The translations under genes were made by a program, and so were the position numbers. A DNA stretch of 11,574 bases from the NCBI GenBank assembly GCA_021413535.1, contig JAIOQF010000050.1:1-11574 (forward strand), given 5' to 3'. Under the pieces are notes generated by a model. That model saw only the letters and a program-made list of their open reading frames with translations. It made no database searches and was not told where the DNA came from. Shown here piece by piece: positions 1-7,310 of this stretch; within the stretch, counting starts at the first letter, position 1, and each line of letters begins with the position of its first letter. The stretch is from Verrucomicrobiota bacterium. GTDB lineage: Bacteria; Verrucomicrobiota; Verrucomicrobiia; Verrucomicrobiales; Verrucomicrobiaceae.

Positions 1-1172
1 GATTCAAAGACCTTCTGCGCCTCACGCCATAATTCACAGCGCATCGAGTCCACACCGTTCTTCTGCTCCTCATAGAGCACGGTGTAGTAACTGGCGAATC
101 CTTCGTTGAGCCAGAGATGCGACCAATCACGACAGGTCACCAGATCGCCGAACCACTGGTGCGCCGTCTCGTGCGCATCAAGCGAATGCAAGCTCCTGAG
201 CTGCTCGACATCATCACGGAACAGCAGGCCTGCGCCAATAAAAGTGCAACTGGTGTTCTCCATTCCACCAGCAATGAAATCGAGGCAATAGACCTGATGA
301 TACTTGTCCCAGGCAAACGGCACCCCGGTTTCGCGCTGGAAGAAATCGATAATCTTTTTCGTATCGCGGAACGCGTTCACCGCCTGCTCCTTCTCCGATG
401 GCGGAACCAAAACCGCCAGCGGCAGCGCACTCAGCTTGTCCTCAATCGTGTGAAAGTAACCAGCGGCCAGCGCGACCAGGTAGTTCGGATGAGGTTGGTT
501 CTGCTTCCAATGCCAGGCGATCAATCCATCTGCACCCTTGGTCTGCGAAGCAAGCGAACCGTTCGACACCACCTTCATGCCCTCCGGCACATGACAGATC
601 ACTTCGCTCGTGAAACGCTGGTTCGGATAATCGTAACCGGGATACCAATATCGTTGCAGCTCTGGCTCGCCCTGGCTCCACACCTGCGTGTCACCCGGCT
701 TGTAGCCCATCTCCGGCGTGCGAAAATACAGCCCGCGCTCCGGCTCCGCGTGATAAGCAATAATCACGCCGGCCTCTGATCCCACATTGAGCGGCGGATC
801 GAACACGAGGACCACCTTCTCTTCCGTCACCTGGTATTCCTTTAATGTCGCACCCTGGGCCGTCACTCCATCGATAGTCAAGCCGACCGCATCGAGTTCC
901 AGTTTAGCCAGCGGCTTGGCGATCGGTTTGAAGGTCAGCGTCGATGTGCCGCGGATCGTGCGCTTCGCGAAATCCGGTGTCACATCGAGTTTGAGATGCT
1001 CGATCTGCGCCAGCCGGTCGCGCATGTATTTGCGACCCGGTTTGTCAGTGACGGCCGCGGGAAAAAATTGGGCGCGCTCGCGACAGACCATCTCATCTCC
1101 AGCAGCGTGGACGATTGAAATCAGACAGGTCGCGCACGCGACGGCCAAGCACAGAAGATTCCGAATTTTCAT
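1..1172 (-). CDS. M1 family metallo-aminopeptidase, exported (3' part cut by window edge)
   Basis: A zinc aminopeptidase of the M1 (gluzincin) family that removes N-terminal residues from peptides, here probably in the periplasm. Translating the minus strand from the ATG ending at 1172 gives 390 open codons running off the window start. Residues 1-23 form a Sec signal peptide ending in VHA. The M1 N-terminal beta domain follows, then the substrate-recognition motif GGMEN (residues 302-306, usually GAMEN) and the zinc site HETAH (334-338) with the third ligand Glu357 in WLNEGF, giving the exact HEXXH-x18-E spacing. The proton-donor tyrosine and the C-terminal region lie outside the window. The start is supported by an AGGA motif 7 nt upstream. 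The small membrane-protein gene on the same strand stops 39 bases before it, so the two may be co-transcribed. Family assignment is very secure; the substrate is unknown. Confidence 0.95.
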   Translation of the reverse strand, partial: MKIRNLLCLAVACATCLISIVHAAGDEMVCRERAQFFPAAVTDKPGRKYMRDRLAQIEHLKLDVTPDFAKRTIRGTSTLTFKPIAKPLAKLELDAVGLTIDGVTAQGATLKEYQVTEEKVVLVFDPPLNVGSEAGVIIAYHAEPERGLYFRTPEMGYKPGDTQVWSQGEPELQRYWYPGYDYPNQRFTSEVICHVPEGMKVVSNGSLASQTKGADGLIAWHWKQNQPHPNYLVALAAGYFHTIEDKLSALPLAVLVPPSEKEQAVNAFRDTKKIIDFFQRETGVPFAWDKYHQVYCLDFIAGGMENTSCTFIGAGLLFRDDVEQLRSLHSLDAHETAHQWFGDLVTCRDWSHLWLNEGFASYYTVLYEEQKNGVDSMRCELWREAQKVFE

Positions 1173-1179
1173 GCGGCCA

Positions 1180-1183
1180 TCCT
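1180..1183 (-). promoter_or_regulatory. Shine-Dalgarno site of the M1 aminopeptidase gene
   Basis: Reading the minus strand, AGGA within TAGGATGG lies 7 nt before the ATG ending at 1172. An in-frame alternative is excluded because the other nearby ATG (ending at 1180) reaches a stop after three codons. This is one of the few convincing ribosome binding sites in the window. Confidence 0.6.
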
Positions 1184-1211
1184 AGGCCGCGACGCACTGG
1201 TGTCTATCGCT

Positions 1212-1406
1212 TCATTTCGGCTTCGAGAAGCAGTGCCAGAGACCCCACGCGATGATCACTCCGCCCATAATCATGCCAAATTCTCCGCCGTATTTCACGG
1301 TCTTGTATTCCCCAGCGCAGCCCTTGATAAAATTACCGAGAAATAAAAACAGCAGGCCGAAGAACAATCCTTGGGCAATTTTACTTTTCTGTTCCGGGGT
1401 AATCAT
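1212..1406 (-). CDS. Small two-helix membrane protein, function unknown
   Basis: A 64-residue protein I do not recognise. It begins MITPEQKSKI and has two hydrophobic segments: about residues 10-28, rich in Leu and Phe, and about 43-60 (IMGGVIIAWGLWHCF). A short polar loop containing Cys, Tyr and Lys joins them, and the tail is basic (SKPK). This fits a small inner-membrane hairpin protein. The frame stays open upstream to an ATG ending at 1502 (96 residues). I prefer the ATG ending at 1406 because the extra 32 residues are basic, non-hydrophobic and lack a ribosome site. A GAGGGG lies just before the chosen ATG, but only 1 nt away, so it is weak support. The gene lies upstream of the M1 aminopeptidase in the same direction and may share its transcript. 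The composition looks like a real membrane protein; no function is inferred. Confidence 0.6.
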   Translation of the reverse strand: MITPEQKSKIAQGLFFGLLFLFLGNFIKGCAGEYKTVKYGGEFGMIMGGVIIAWGLWHCFSKPK

Positions 1407-1562
1407 GCCCCTCACGATGTCGTGCTGTGCAACCAGATCAAGAAATCTCACCAACCTTTTCGGTTGCGACACCATTGAACCACGTCTGGTTATGGACAGC
1501 ATTCACGCCGGGACCGGGCCGTTTTCATTGAACAAGGCCTTGCCCGTGGCTACTATCCATCC

Positions 1563-2027
1563 ATGACCATGATCAGGACCATCCTCGCGCTCACCCTGCT
1601 CCTGTTTGCCTCTTGTCGATCCACCTTGCCCAATCCTGCGGACATGCAGCGCTATTACGCGGCGGCCGAGCAACAGGCGCAACGTGATATAGATCATCTG
1701 GCTGATCTCAAAAGTCGTGGCGAAATATCCTCCGAGGAATACCAGCGGCGCGAGGAGATGATCAAAGATTCCATTCCCCGTCGCGCCAACCAGATGGCGT
1801 GGGCCCGGCACGAACTCACGCAATCAGAAATGCGCGCCATGGGCATCCCAACTCCAGATGGCCCCGGCGTGGCGGCAGCCGCGCCAACCCGCGGTGCTGT
1901 CAGCGGCAGCTTCTACCGTCCACCAGGTCAGTCGGGAGGAGGCTCCAACAGCTCAATCAGGAACCAAGGCATCGGAGGAGGCGGTTCATTGGGATCCATG
2001 ACAAATTTATCCGGCATCCAAAATTAG
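1563..2027 (+). CDS. Small lipoprotein with SHOCT-like segment
   Basis: A 154-residue predicted lipoprotein. The N-terminus has a basic residue, a hydrophobic stretch and a lipobox LFASC with the lipidated Cys at residue 18, so the mature protein should be membrane-anchored. Residues 43-67 (IDHLADLKSRGEISSEEYQR and following) match the pattern of SHOCT-like helical hairpins: Leu-x-x-Leu-Lys, then Gly-x-Ile-[ST]-x-Glu-Glu-[FY]. SHOCT domains are usually short C-terminal oligomerisation segments. Here the segment is followed by about 85 residues that become Pro-, Ala-, Gly- and Ser-rich and look disordered. An equally usable ATG lies two codons in; no clear ribosome site separates the two. The gene is transcribed divergently from the small membrane-protein gene. 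The next gene, 84 bases downstream, is on the same strand. The lipoprotein call is good; the role is unknown. Confidence 0.75.
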   Translation: MTMIRTILALTLLLFASCRSTLPNPADMQRYYAAAEQQAQRDIDHLADLKSRGEISSEEYQRREEMIKDSIPRRANQMAWARHELTQSEMRAMGIPTPDGPGVAAAAPTRGAVSGSFYRPPGQSGGGSNSSIRNQGIGGGGSLGSMTNLSGIQN

Positions 2028-2111
2028 CGATGCTCGCAGATGGCTAAATAAGCACCACAGGATGCCGGTTTGCTTTTAGTCCGAAGTGGAGGAACATCAT
2101 CCACTTCCCGC

Positions 2112-3188
2112 ATGGAGACCAAAATCCTTCCAACAGATCATCCCGAATTGCTCCACGGCGTTGTGGATGAAGCCGTGCGTTTGCTTGCGGCGGGCGAAGT
2201 CGTGGCGTTGCCGACCGAAACAGTTTACGGACTGGCGGCGGATGCGCTGAATGCCGATGCTGTGGCCAAGATTTTCGCGGTCAAGGAACGACCGACCTTT
2301 GATCCCCTGATTGTGCATCTGCCGCACAAGACAGATCTCGATACTGTGGCGGACATTCCGGAGGAAATCGCCGCCGCCGTGAAGCGGCTCATCGACCGCT
2401 TCTGGCCCGGACCACTGACATTGATTCTACCAAAGAAAAGCGTAGTGCCGGACATCGTCACCGCCGGACTTCCCACGGTCGCAGTGCGCGCCAGTTCGAA
2501 TTTGGTTTTTAACCGTATCGCCCGGTCTCTGGGCAAGCCGCTGGCCGCGCCGAGTGCCAATCGTTTTGGCTCCCTCAGCCCGACTTCCGCGAACGCGGTC
2601 ATGTCCGAGCTTGGAGGGCGCATCCCGCTGATCGTCGACGGCGGCGCGTGCATCCATGGATTGGAAAGCACGATTGTAAGAGTGGAAAACGTGGGTGAAT
2701 CGAAGCCGCGCTTCGTGATCCTGCGGCCCGGTCCGATCACGCCAGACGATTTGAAACCGTTCGGCCGGCCGTTCTTTCCCGGCAGGACCAGAGAGAATCG
2801 GCGCGATGTCGAGGCAGTTTCCGATGGAGAAGTGGCAATGGAGGCCCCGGGCATGATGACGTCGCATTACGCGCCGCATACACCGCTGCGCGTGCTGGAG
2901 TCTCCTCATGATTTTTCTCCAGAGCCGGGCAAACGCTATGCGCTGCTGAGTTACTGTGGTGATCCCGAGGAAGGCTATATGAATCTCACGAACTGGGTGC
3001 AGACCTTTGTTCTGAGCCCGGGCAACGGCAAGATGCCCGAGGCTGCGGTGCGTTTCTTTTTTGCGCTGCGTGAACTCGACAGCCTCGGCGTAGACGAAAT
3101 CATCGCCGAGGCAATCCCCGAGCGCGGACTGGGCATTGCGATGATGGACCGGCTGCGCCGGGCTGCCGCAAAAACGTCCTTTGCATGA
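2112..3188 (+). CDS. Threonylcarbamoyl-AMP synthase, Sua5 type
   Basis: Makes threonylcarbamoyl-AMP from threonine, bicarbonate and ATP, the first step of the t6A37 modification of ANN-decoding tRNAs, in the cytoplasm. From the ATG at 2112 the protein has 358 residues, the length of two-domain Sua5 rather than the roughly 190-residue TsaC. The YrdC domain shows PTETVYGL (34-41), the KxRP element (Lys58, Arg60), WPGPLT (98-103), VAVRAS (123-128) and the nucleotide-binding SAN motif in LAAPSANRFG (148-150). The linker EAPGMMTSHYAPHTPL is the usual junction into the C-terminal Sua5 domain. A TTG at 2070 would add 14 residues of no family character, so the ATG is preferred; a GGAGG lies about 20 bases upstream of it, farther than usual. 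The stop overlaps the murJ start (ATGA), indicating translational coupling. Confidence 0.94.
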   Translation: METKILPTDHPELLHGVVDEAVRLLAAGEVVALPTETVYGLAADALNADAVAKIFAVKERPTFDPLIVHLPHKTDLDTVADIPEEIAAAVKRLIDRFWPGPLTLILPKKSVVPDIVTAGLPTVAVRASSNLVFNRIARSLGKPLAAPSANRFGSLSPTSANAVMSELGGRIPLIVDGGACIHGLESTIVRVENVGESKPRFVILRPGPITPDDLKPFGRPFFPGRTRENRRDVEAVSDGEVAMEAPGMMTSHYAPHTPLRVLESPHDFSPEPGKRYALLSYCGDPEEGYMNLTNWVQTFVLSPGNGKMPEAAVRFFFALRELDSLGVDEIIAEAIPERGLGIAMMDRLRRAAAKTSFA

Positions 3189-4834
3189 ACGAGCCGGTCG
3201 GACCAGCGCCCACGGATGCTGCGAAGGAGCGCGTCGGCGCGCGGACCTTTGGCATTGTAACGCTCGCGATCTTGAGCAGCCGCGTCCTCGGCCTCGCACG
3301 CGAAATGTTCCTCGCCTATCTATATGGCGGCGAAAAAAGAAAATGGTTCGATTGCTTCATCGCTGCGTTCCGTCTGCCCAACATGTTGCGCGATCTTTTC
3401 GCGGAGGGAGCGCTTTCCACAGCATTCGTCACGACGTTCTCCAAGCGGGCGCAAACCGAGGGCGACCAATCAGCCTGGACTCTCGCCAGCAAAATGCTGA
3501 CGCTGGCTACGGTGGCCATGAGCGCGATTTCGATTCTGGGCATCGTCTTCGCCAGACCGATCACAAAACTGATGGCCATGGGCTGGGTCGATGCCGCGCC
3601 GGACAAGATCGAATTCACGATCGAGCTCGCGCGCATCATGTATCCCTTCATTTTGCTGGTGTCGCTTGCTGCGCTGGTGATGGGCATGCTGAACGCGAAG
3701 AAGGTCTTCGGCATGCCGGCCATGGCATCGACCTTCTTCAATATCTTCTCCATCATCGGCGGCGGCCTCATCGGCTGGTGGATGGATCCGGCATTCGGGA
3801 AGACATCGCTCATCGGCTTCGCAATCGGCACCCTGATCGGGGGACTGGCGCAACTTGGCGTCCAGCTTCCATCGTTGCGCCGGGCGGGCTATCGCTTCTA
3901 TCTTGATTTCAACTGGCGTGACAGCGGAGTGCGCAAGGTTCTTCAGCTCATGTGGCCTGCGGTGCTTTCTGGAAGCGTGGTTCAAGTCAACGTGCTGATG
4001 AACAGCATCTTTGCCTCGTATCTCACCGTCAAGGATGGCCCGGTCATGTGGCTGAACAATTCTTTCCGTCTCATTCAGCTTCCGCTGGGTCTCTTTGGCG
4101 TCGCGGTCGCGACCATCACGCTGCCGGCCATGTCCCGGCTCGCGACCGAGGGAATCACTGAAGATTTCAAGCAAACGCTGGCCCGTGGATTGAAGCTGGT
4201 TTTTCTGATGACACTTCCGTCCGCGGTCGGGATGGCCCTGCTGGCCGAGCCGATCATCTCGATCATCTACCAGCGCGGACGCTTCAGCGCGGAGGATACG
4301 GCCATGACGGCGCTCGCGCTCCGCAGCTATGCCTGGGGGCTGGTCTTTTACTCGGGCATCAAGGTGCTGCAGCCTGCATTCTATGCCATCGAGCGGCGAT
4401 ATATCCCGCTGCTGGTGAGCATCGCGGCCGTCATCGTGAGCGTGGGCCTGAATTACCTCACTGTTTACCGGTGGAAGCTCGGGCATGAATACCTCGCGCT
4501 GGGCACAAGTCTCAGCGCGATCGTGAACTTCACGCTCTTGTTCCTAGCCATGCGCACGGTGGCCCGAGGGATTCGGGGTCATGAATTGGGACGGAACTTT
4601 CTTAAGCTCGGCGTCTCTTGCGCCGCCATGGCTGCGGTCTGCTGGGCAGGACAGCTCACCATTCTGCATAATTTCTCTCAGCAGCATTTATTGCAGAAAA
4701 TTCTCACTCTGGGAGTGACCATCTCCTTGGCGGCGGGCGTTTATTTTCTGGCGAATGCGCTTTTGCGAAACGAGGAAGTTGGCGATATGCGCCGTCTCGT
4801 GATGCGCAAGCTCGGGCGTGGGAAGCGAGCATAA
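3185..4834 (+). CDS. murJ: Lipid II flippase MurJ (MviN family)
   Basis: Inner-membrane MOP-superfamily transporter that flips lipid II to the outer face for peptidoglycan synthesis. It has 549 residues, slightly longer than E. coli MurJ (511), with an extra cytoplasmic N-terminus of about 20 residues. The family signature is clear: SSRVLGLARE (31-40), then D56, AFRLPNMLRDLFAEGALSTA (61-80) and QRGRFSAEDT further on. By alignment from memory with E. coli MurJ, the cavity residues R18, R24, D39, R52 and R270 correspond to R33, R39, D56, R69 and R295 (the last in NNSFRLIQLP), so the lipid II binding charges are kept. Many hydrophobic segments fit the 14-helix fold. The start ATG overlaps the Sua5 stop by 4 bases. 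The DUF2652 gene follows after 29 bases, so the three probably form one operon. Confidence 0.96.
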   Translation: MNEPVGPAPTDAAKERVGARTFGIVTLAILSSRVLGLAREMFLAYLYGGEKRKWFDCFIAAFRLPNMLRDLFAEGALSTAFVTTFSKRAQTEGDQSAWTLASKMLTLATVAMSAISILGIVFARPITKLMAMGWVDAAPDKIEFTIELARIMYPFILLVSLAALVMGMLNAKKVFGMPAMASTFFNIFSIIGGGLIGWWMDPAFGKTSLIGFAIGTLIGGLAQLGVQLPSLRRAGYRFYLDFNWRDSGVRKVLQLMWPAVLSGSVVQVNVLMNSIFASYLTVKDGPVMWLNNSFRLIQLPLGLFGVAVATITLPAMSRLATEGITEDFKQTLARGLKLVFLMTLPSAVGMALLAEPIISIIYQRGRFSAEDTAMTALALRSYAWGLVFYSGIKVLQPAFYAIERRYIPLLVSIAAVIVSVGLNYLTVYRWKLGHEYLALGTSLSAIVNFTLLFLAMRTVARGIRGHELGRNFLKLGVSCAAMAAVCWAGQLTILHNFSQQHLLQKILTLGVTISLAAGVYFLANALLRNEEVGDMRRLVMRKLGRGKRA

Positions 4835-4863
4835 TTTTCATTCAATCAGTCCGCACCGCTCCC

Positions 4864-5631
4864 ATGAAACTTAGGCGCGCTCATATTATTCTGGTCGATA
4901 TCAGCGGCTATACCCAGTTCATCCACCGGCATCGCTTAAGTTTGATCCATGCGGAGCGCATCATCACCGAGTTACTGGAGTGTGTCATCGATGCCTCGGA
5001 ACATCCGCTGACGCTCAATAAACTGGAAGGCGACGCCGCATTGTTCTACGCGCTGATCGAAGAAGGTGATGAATCCAGTGCTGGTGAGCGCGAGCGGCAG
5101 AGCGCCACCGCCGTGCTGCGACAGTTACAAAGATTCTTCGCGGCCTTCCAAAATCGCGAGCAAGAACTAGTCAGCGAATGCACGATGTGCGCCTGTGAAG
5201 CCTGTGCGAAGTCCGGAGAACTACGGCTCAAGGTCATCGCGCACACCGGAACGATCTTGTTGAAACGTGTGAGGCAGTTTGAGGAGATCGCCGGGGAAGA
5301 TGTGATCGTGGCGCACCGCCTGCTGAAGAATTCGGTTCCATCCCACGAATATCTGCTGCTGACGGAGCCCTTTCACGCGCTGTCCGGCCCGCCGCATGAT
5401 GCGCCGCTGGAAACCTTCACGGAGAACTGCGAAGGCACCGGCATGATTCGGATCCACGTGCACTATCCTTCTGGAGCTTCGGCGCTGAAAGCCCATCCAG
5501 TTTCTTTCTGGCGCAAGTTGATGACCAACATTCGTCTCGAGTCCCACTTGGTGAAGCGGCTCTTCATGAAACCGGCCCGCCCCTTCCATCATTTGCCGAG
5601 GGTGCAAAATGACGCCGTGAGCGAAGCTTGA
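4864..5631 (+). CDS. DUF2652 family protein, divergent class III nucleotide cyclase homology domain
   Basis: A 255-residue soluble protein resembling DUF2652 and, more distantly, class III adenylate/guanylate cyclase catalytic domains. It starts with HIILVDISGYTQFI (7-20), the position of the first metal-binding Asp (D12). LEGDAALF (54-61) carries the second Asp (D57). LRLKVIAHTG and GEDVIVAHRLLKNS follow in the order of the cyclase core strands and helix. Between these halves sits a cysteine cluster, C105-x2-C108-x-C110-x2-C113. The typical G-x-x-x-N-x-A-x-R catalytic helix is altered (VIVAHRL, lacking the Asn), so enzymatic activity is doubtful; ligand sensing is an alternative. The C-terminal 60 or so residues are basic and might contact a partner or membrane. 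There is no signal peptide or membrane helix. It starts 29 bases after murJ and is probably co-transcribed with it. Confidence 0.75.
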   Translation: MKLRRAHIILVDISGYTQFIHRHRLSLIHAERIITELLECVIDASEHPLTLNKLEGDAALFYALIEEGDESSAGERERQSATAVLRQLQRFFAAFQNREQELVSECTMCACEACAKSGELRLKVIAHTGTILLKRVRQFEEIAGEDVIVAHRLLKNSVPSHEYLLLTEPFHALSGPPHDAPLETFTENCEGTGMIRIHVHYPSGASALKAHPVSFWRKLMTNIRLESHLVKRLFMKPARPFHHLPRVQNDAVSEA

Positions 5632-5690
5632 GAACGGTTCCCGGCGCTTGCGCCTGGCAAAGTGGATCATGCTTGGTGCTCCTTTGAATG

Positions 5691-5724
5691 AAAAAAGACG
5701 CCTTGGGTTTTCCCAAGGCGTCTT
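5691..5724 (-). terminator. Strong rho-independent terminator in the convergent gap
   Basis: A perfect 13-bp inverted repeat, AAGACGCCTTGGG (5695-5707) and CCCAAGGCGTCTT (5712-5724), encloses a TTTT loop. Reading the minus strand, the stem runs into six consecutive T residues (complement of 5691-5696), the classic intrinsic terminator form. It lies 30 bases past the stop of the oxidoreductase gene. Reading the plus strand, the same stem is followed by CGTTTGTCTTG, a poorer tract, so it probably also ends the Sua5-MurJ-DUF2652 transcript but less efficiently. Confidence 0.9.
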
Positions 5725-5753
5725 CGTTTGTCTTGCGACGGTTTGCCAAAAAC

Positions 5754-7265
5754 TCAGGCCACGACCGGAAGCTCGAAACCCTTGCGGTATTCTTCAACGG
5801 CAATCTTGTTGGCTTCCTCGGCGAACTCACCTTCAAATTTGTATGTATCTGAATTGAAGGAAAGCCAGGAACCGAGCACCGCCTGATCCACGCCGATGTC
5901 GATCTTGTCGGCCTCGAGGTTCTGGGCGAAATTTTCAAAGGTCGCCGTGGCAAATTTGTCGCCTTGAAGACGTTCCGCGATTTCAGCGGGCTTGGCCTTC
6001 TTGCCAACGCGGTAGCTGATGTTAGCCAGATGAGCCAGGCAGGCGGCATGAAAGCCGTGGCTGATATCCAGATCAGGGCTCACCAGTTTGCCGGCCTTGA
6101 TGGAGGCGATAAAGTTAGGCATGTGGTCGGGACCTTCGCGGAAGTCCTCAAATTTTTTGATCATCGTGCCATCGTTATCGTAGGCTTTCGACTCCGCGAC
6201 ATAACCGCCTTCGCAATGGAAGACGTTGCCGATTTGTGTCGAGCCGCCTTTGCCCTGGCCGGTGACATAGTAAACCGGCATGCGACCATCCTTCTGGCTC
6301 TTGCCCCATTCCATGTCCTTGGCGGGCAAACCGCGGTTGTCGAAGAGAATAGGAACCTGACCCTGGCCCCAATCGTAGAGCGCCATCTGGTTGTTGGGAG
6401 TCTGACCGTCGTCGCTGTAGCCCCAGCGATTGCCGAAGCTCATCACACGCAAGGGCAGTTTCTTTGGATCGCCCAGCACCCTGCGTGCAACGTCGAGTTG
6501 GTGCGGCCCCTGGTTGCCGATGTCGCCGCTGCCGTAGGCCCACTGCCAGTGCCAGTCATAATGAAACTTCTCACGCATGATGGGAGCCATGGAACGCGGA
6601 CCACTCCAGAGATCGTAGTTCACACTGGCCGGGGCTTCGTGCGGACCGGTGACCTTGCCAATGCTGGGACGCATCTTGTAGTTCGTGCCACGGGAGAGAA
6701 GCAGCTTGCCGATGCTGCCAGACTTCACAAAACCGACCGCCTCAGCCCAGCCGTGATCGGAGCGGCGCTGCATGCCGTGCTGGAGAATCTGTCCGCGCTT
6801 GGCGACTGCTTCACCTGCTTTGAGCAGGGCCACGCCTTCGGTGATGTTATGGCAAACGGGCTTTTCAACAAAAACATGCTTGCCCGCCGCCAATGCAGTC
6901 AGCGCGATGAGTGTGTGCGTGTGGTTCGGCGTAGCGATGGTCACGGCGTCGATCTCTTTATCTTCGACGAGCTTGCGATAGTCGGTGTATTGCCGGACTT
7001 CGATGTTCTGCTTTTTCAGGCTGGCCACCTGTTTTTCCATAACTTTGGAATCCACATCACAGAGCGCGACGATACGGCAGCCGGGGATTTTCAGAAGAGA
7101 GCCGATGTGACCAGCACCGCGGCCGTTGAAGCCGATGACGGCCACGCGAACGTCGCTGTTGGCGCCGGCAACAGACGCCCAGGCGGGAAACGCGAGAGCG
7201 GTGCCTGCGTAAAGAGTGCTGCGCAGCACATCGCGGCGCGAGATGGATTTGGGGATCGGGTTCAT
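5754..7265 (-). CDS. Tat-exported Gfo/Idh/MocA family oxidoreductase
   Basis: An NAD(P)-dependent oxidoreductase of the Gfo/Idh/MocA family, which act on sugars, inositols or sugar derivatives. It has 503 residues. A twin-arginine motif SRRDVL (9-14), a hydrophobic stretch and an Ala-rich cleavage region near residues 30-35 indicate folded export with cofactor bound. The Rossmann domain shows VAVIGFNGRGAGH (41-53, a variant of GxGxxG), the acidic ALCDVD (67-72), ATPNHTH (111-117) and the hallmark EKP (134-136) in FVEKPVCHN. The second domain carries GDIGNQGPHQLD (247-258), matching the usual catalytic His/Asp region (H255, D258). Such Tat-signal members are numerous in Verrucomicrobiota and Planctomycetota. 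It follows the DUF6807 gene by 45 bases and ends at the strong terminator. No clear ribosome site precedes the ATG. The substrate cannot be told from sequence. Confidence 0.93.
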   Translation of the reverse strand: MNPIPKSISRRDVLRSTLYAGTALAFPAWASVAGANSDVRVAVIGFNGRGAGHIGSLLKIPGCRIVALCDVDSKVMEKQVASLKKQNIEVRQYTDYRKLVEDKEIDAVTIATPNHTHTLIALTALAAGKHVFVEKPVCHNITEGVALLKAGEAVAKRGQILQHGMQRRSDHGWAEAVGFVKSGSIGKLLLSRGTNYKMRPSIGKVTGPHEAPASVNYDLWSGPRSMAPIMREKFHYDWHWQWAYGSGDIGNQGPHQLDVARRVLGDPKKLPLRVMSFGNRWGYSDDGQTPNNQMALYDWGQGQVPILFDNRGLPAKDMEWGKSQKDGRMPVYYVTGQGKGGSTQIGNVFHCEGGYVAESKAYDNDGTMIKKFEDFREGPDHMPNFIASIKAGKLVSPDLDISHGFHAACLAHLANISYRVGKKAKPAEIAERLQGDKFATATFENFAQNLEADKIDIGVDQAVLGSWLSFNSDTYKFEGEFAEEANKIAVEEYRKGFELPVVA

Positions 7266-7310
7266 GATGGAACTGGGATTGGAGCTGTGGATGAAAAACG
7301 AATGGCAGAA

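Noticed and set aside
117..779. A 220-codon plus-strand frame at the window start
   Set aside because: Antisense to the M1 aminopeptidase, whose HEXXH-x18-E motif lies on the other strand.
2478..2505. Apparent loss of the Pro-x-His element in Sua5 (VAVRASSN instead of VRxPxHP)
   Set aside because: I recall Sua5 subfamilies with Ser-x-Asn here and all other key motifs are intact, so it is probably a normal variant.
2427..3299. A 290-codon minus-strand frame opposite Sua5 and the murJ start
   Set aside because: Arg/His/Gln-rich with no motif; opposite a well-supported gene.
3470..4486. A 338-codon minus-strand frame opposite murJ
   Set aside because: Its translation is extremely His/Arg/Asp/Gln-rich, as expected for the reverse of a membrane-protein gene.
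5643..5654. GGCGC-TT-GCGCC inverted repeat just after the DUF2652 gene as a second terminator
   Set aside because: The loop is only 2 nt and no T tract follows; the hairpin at 5691-5724 is far better.
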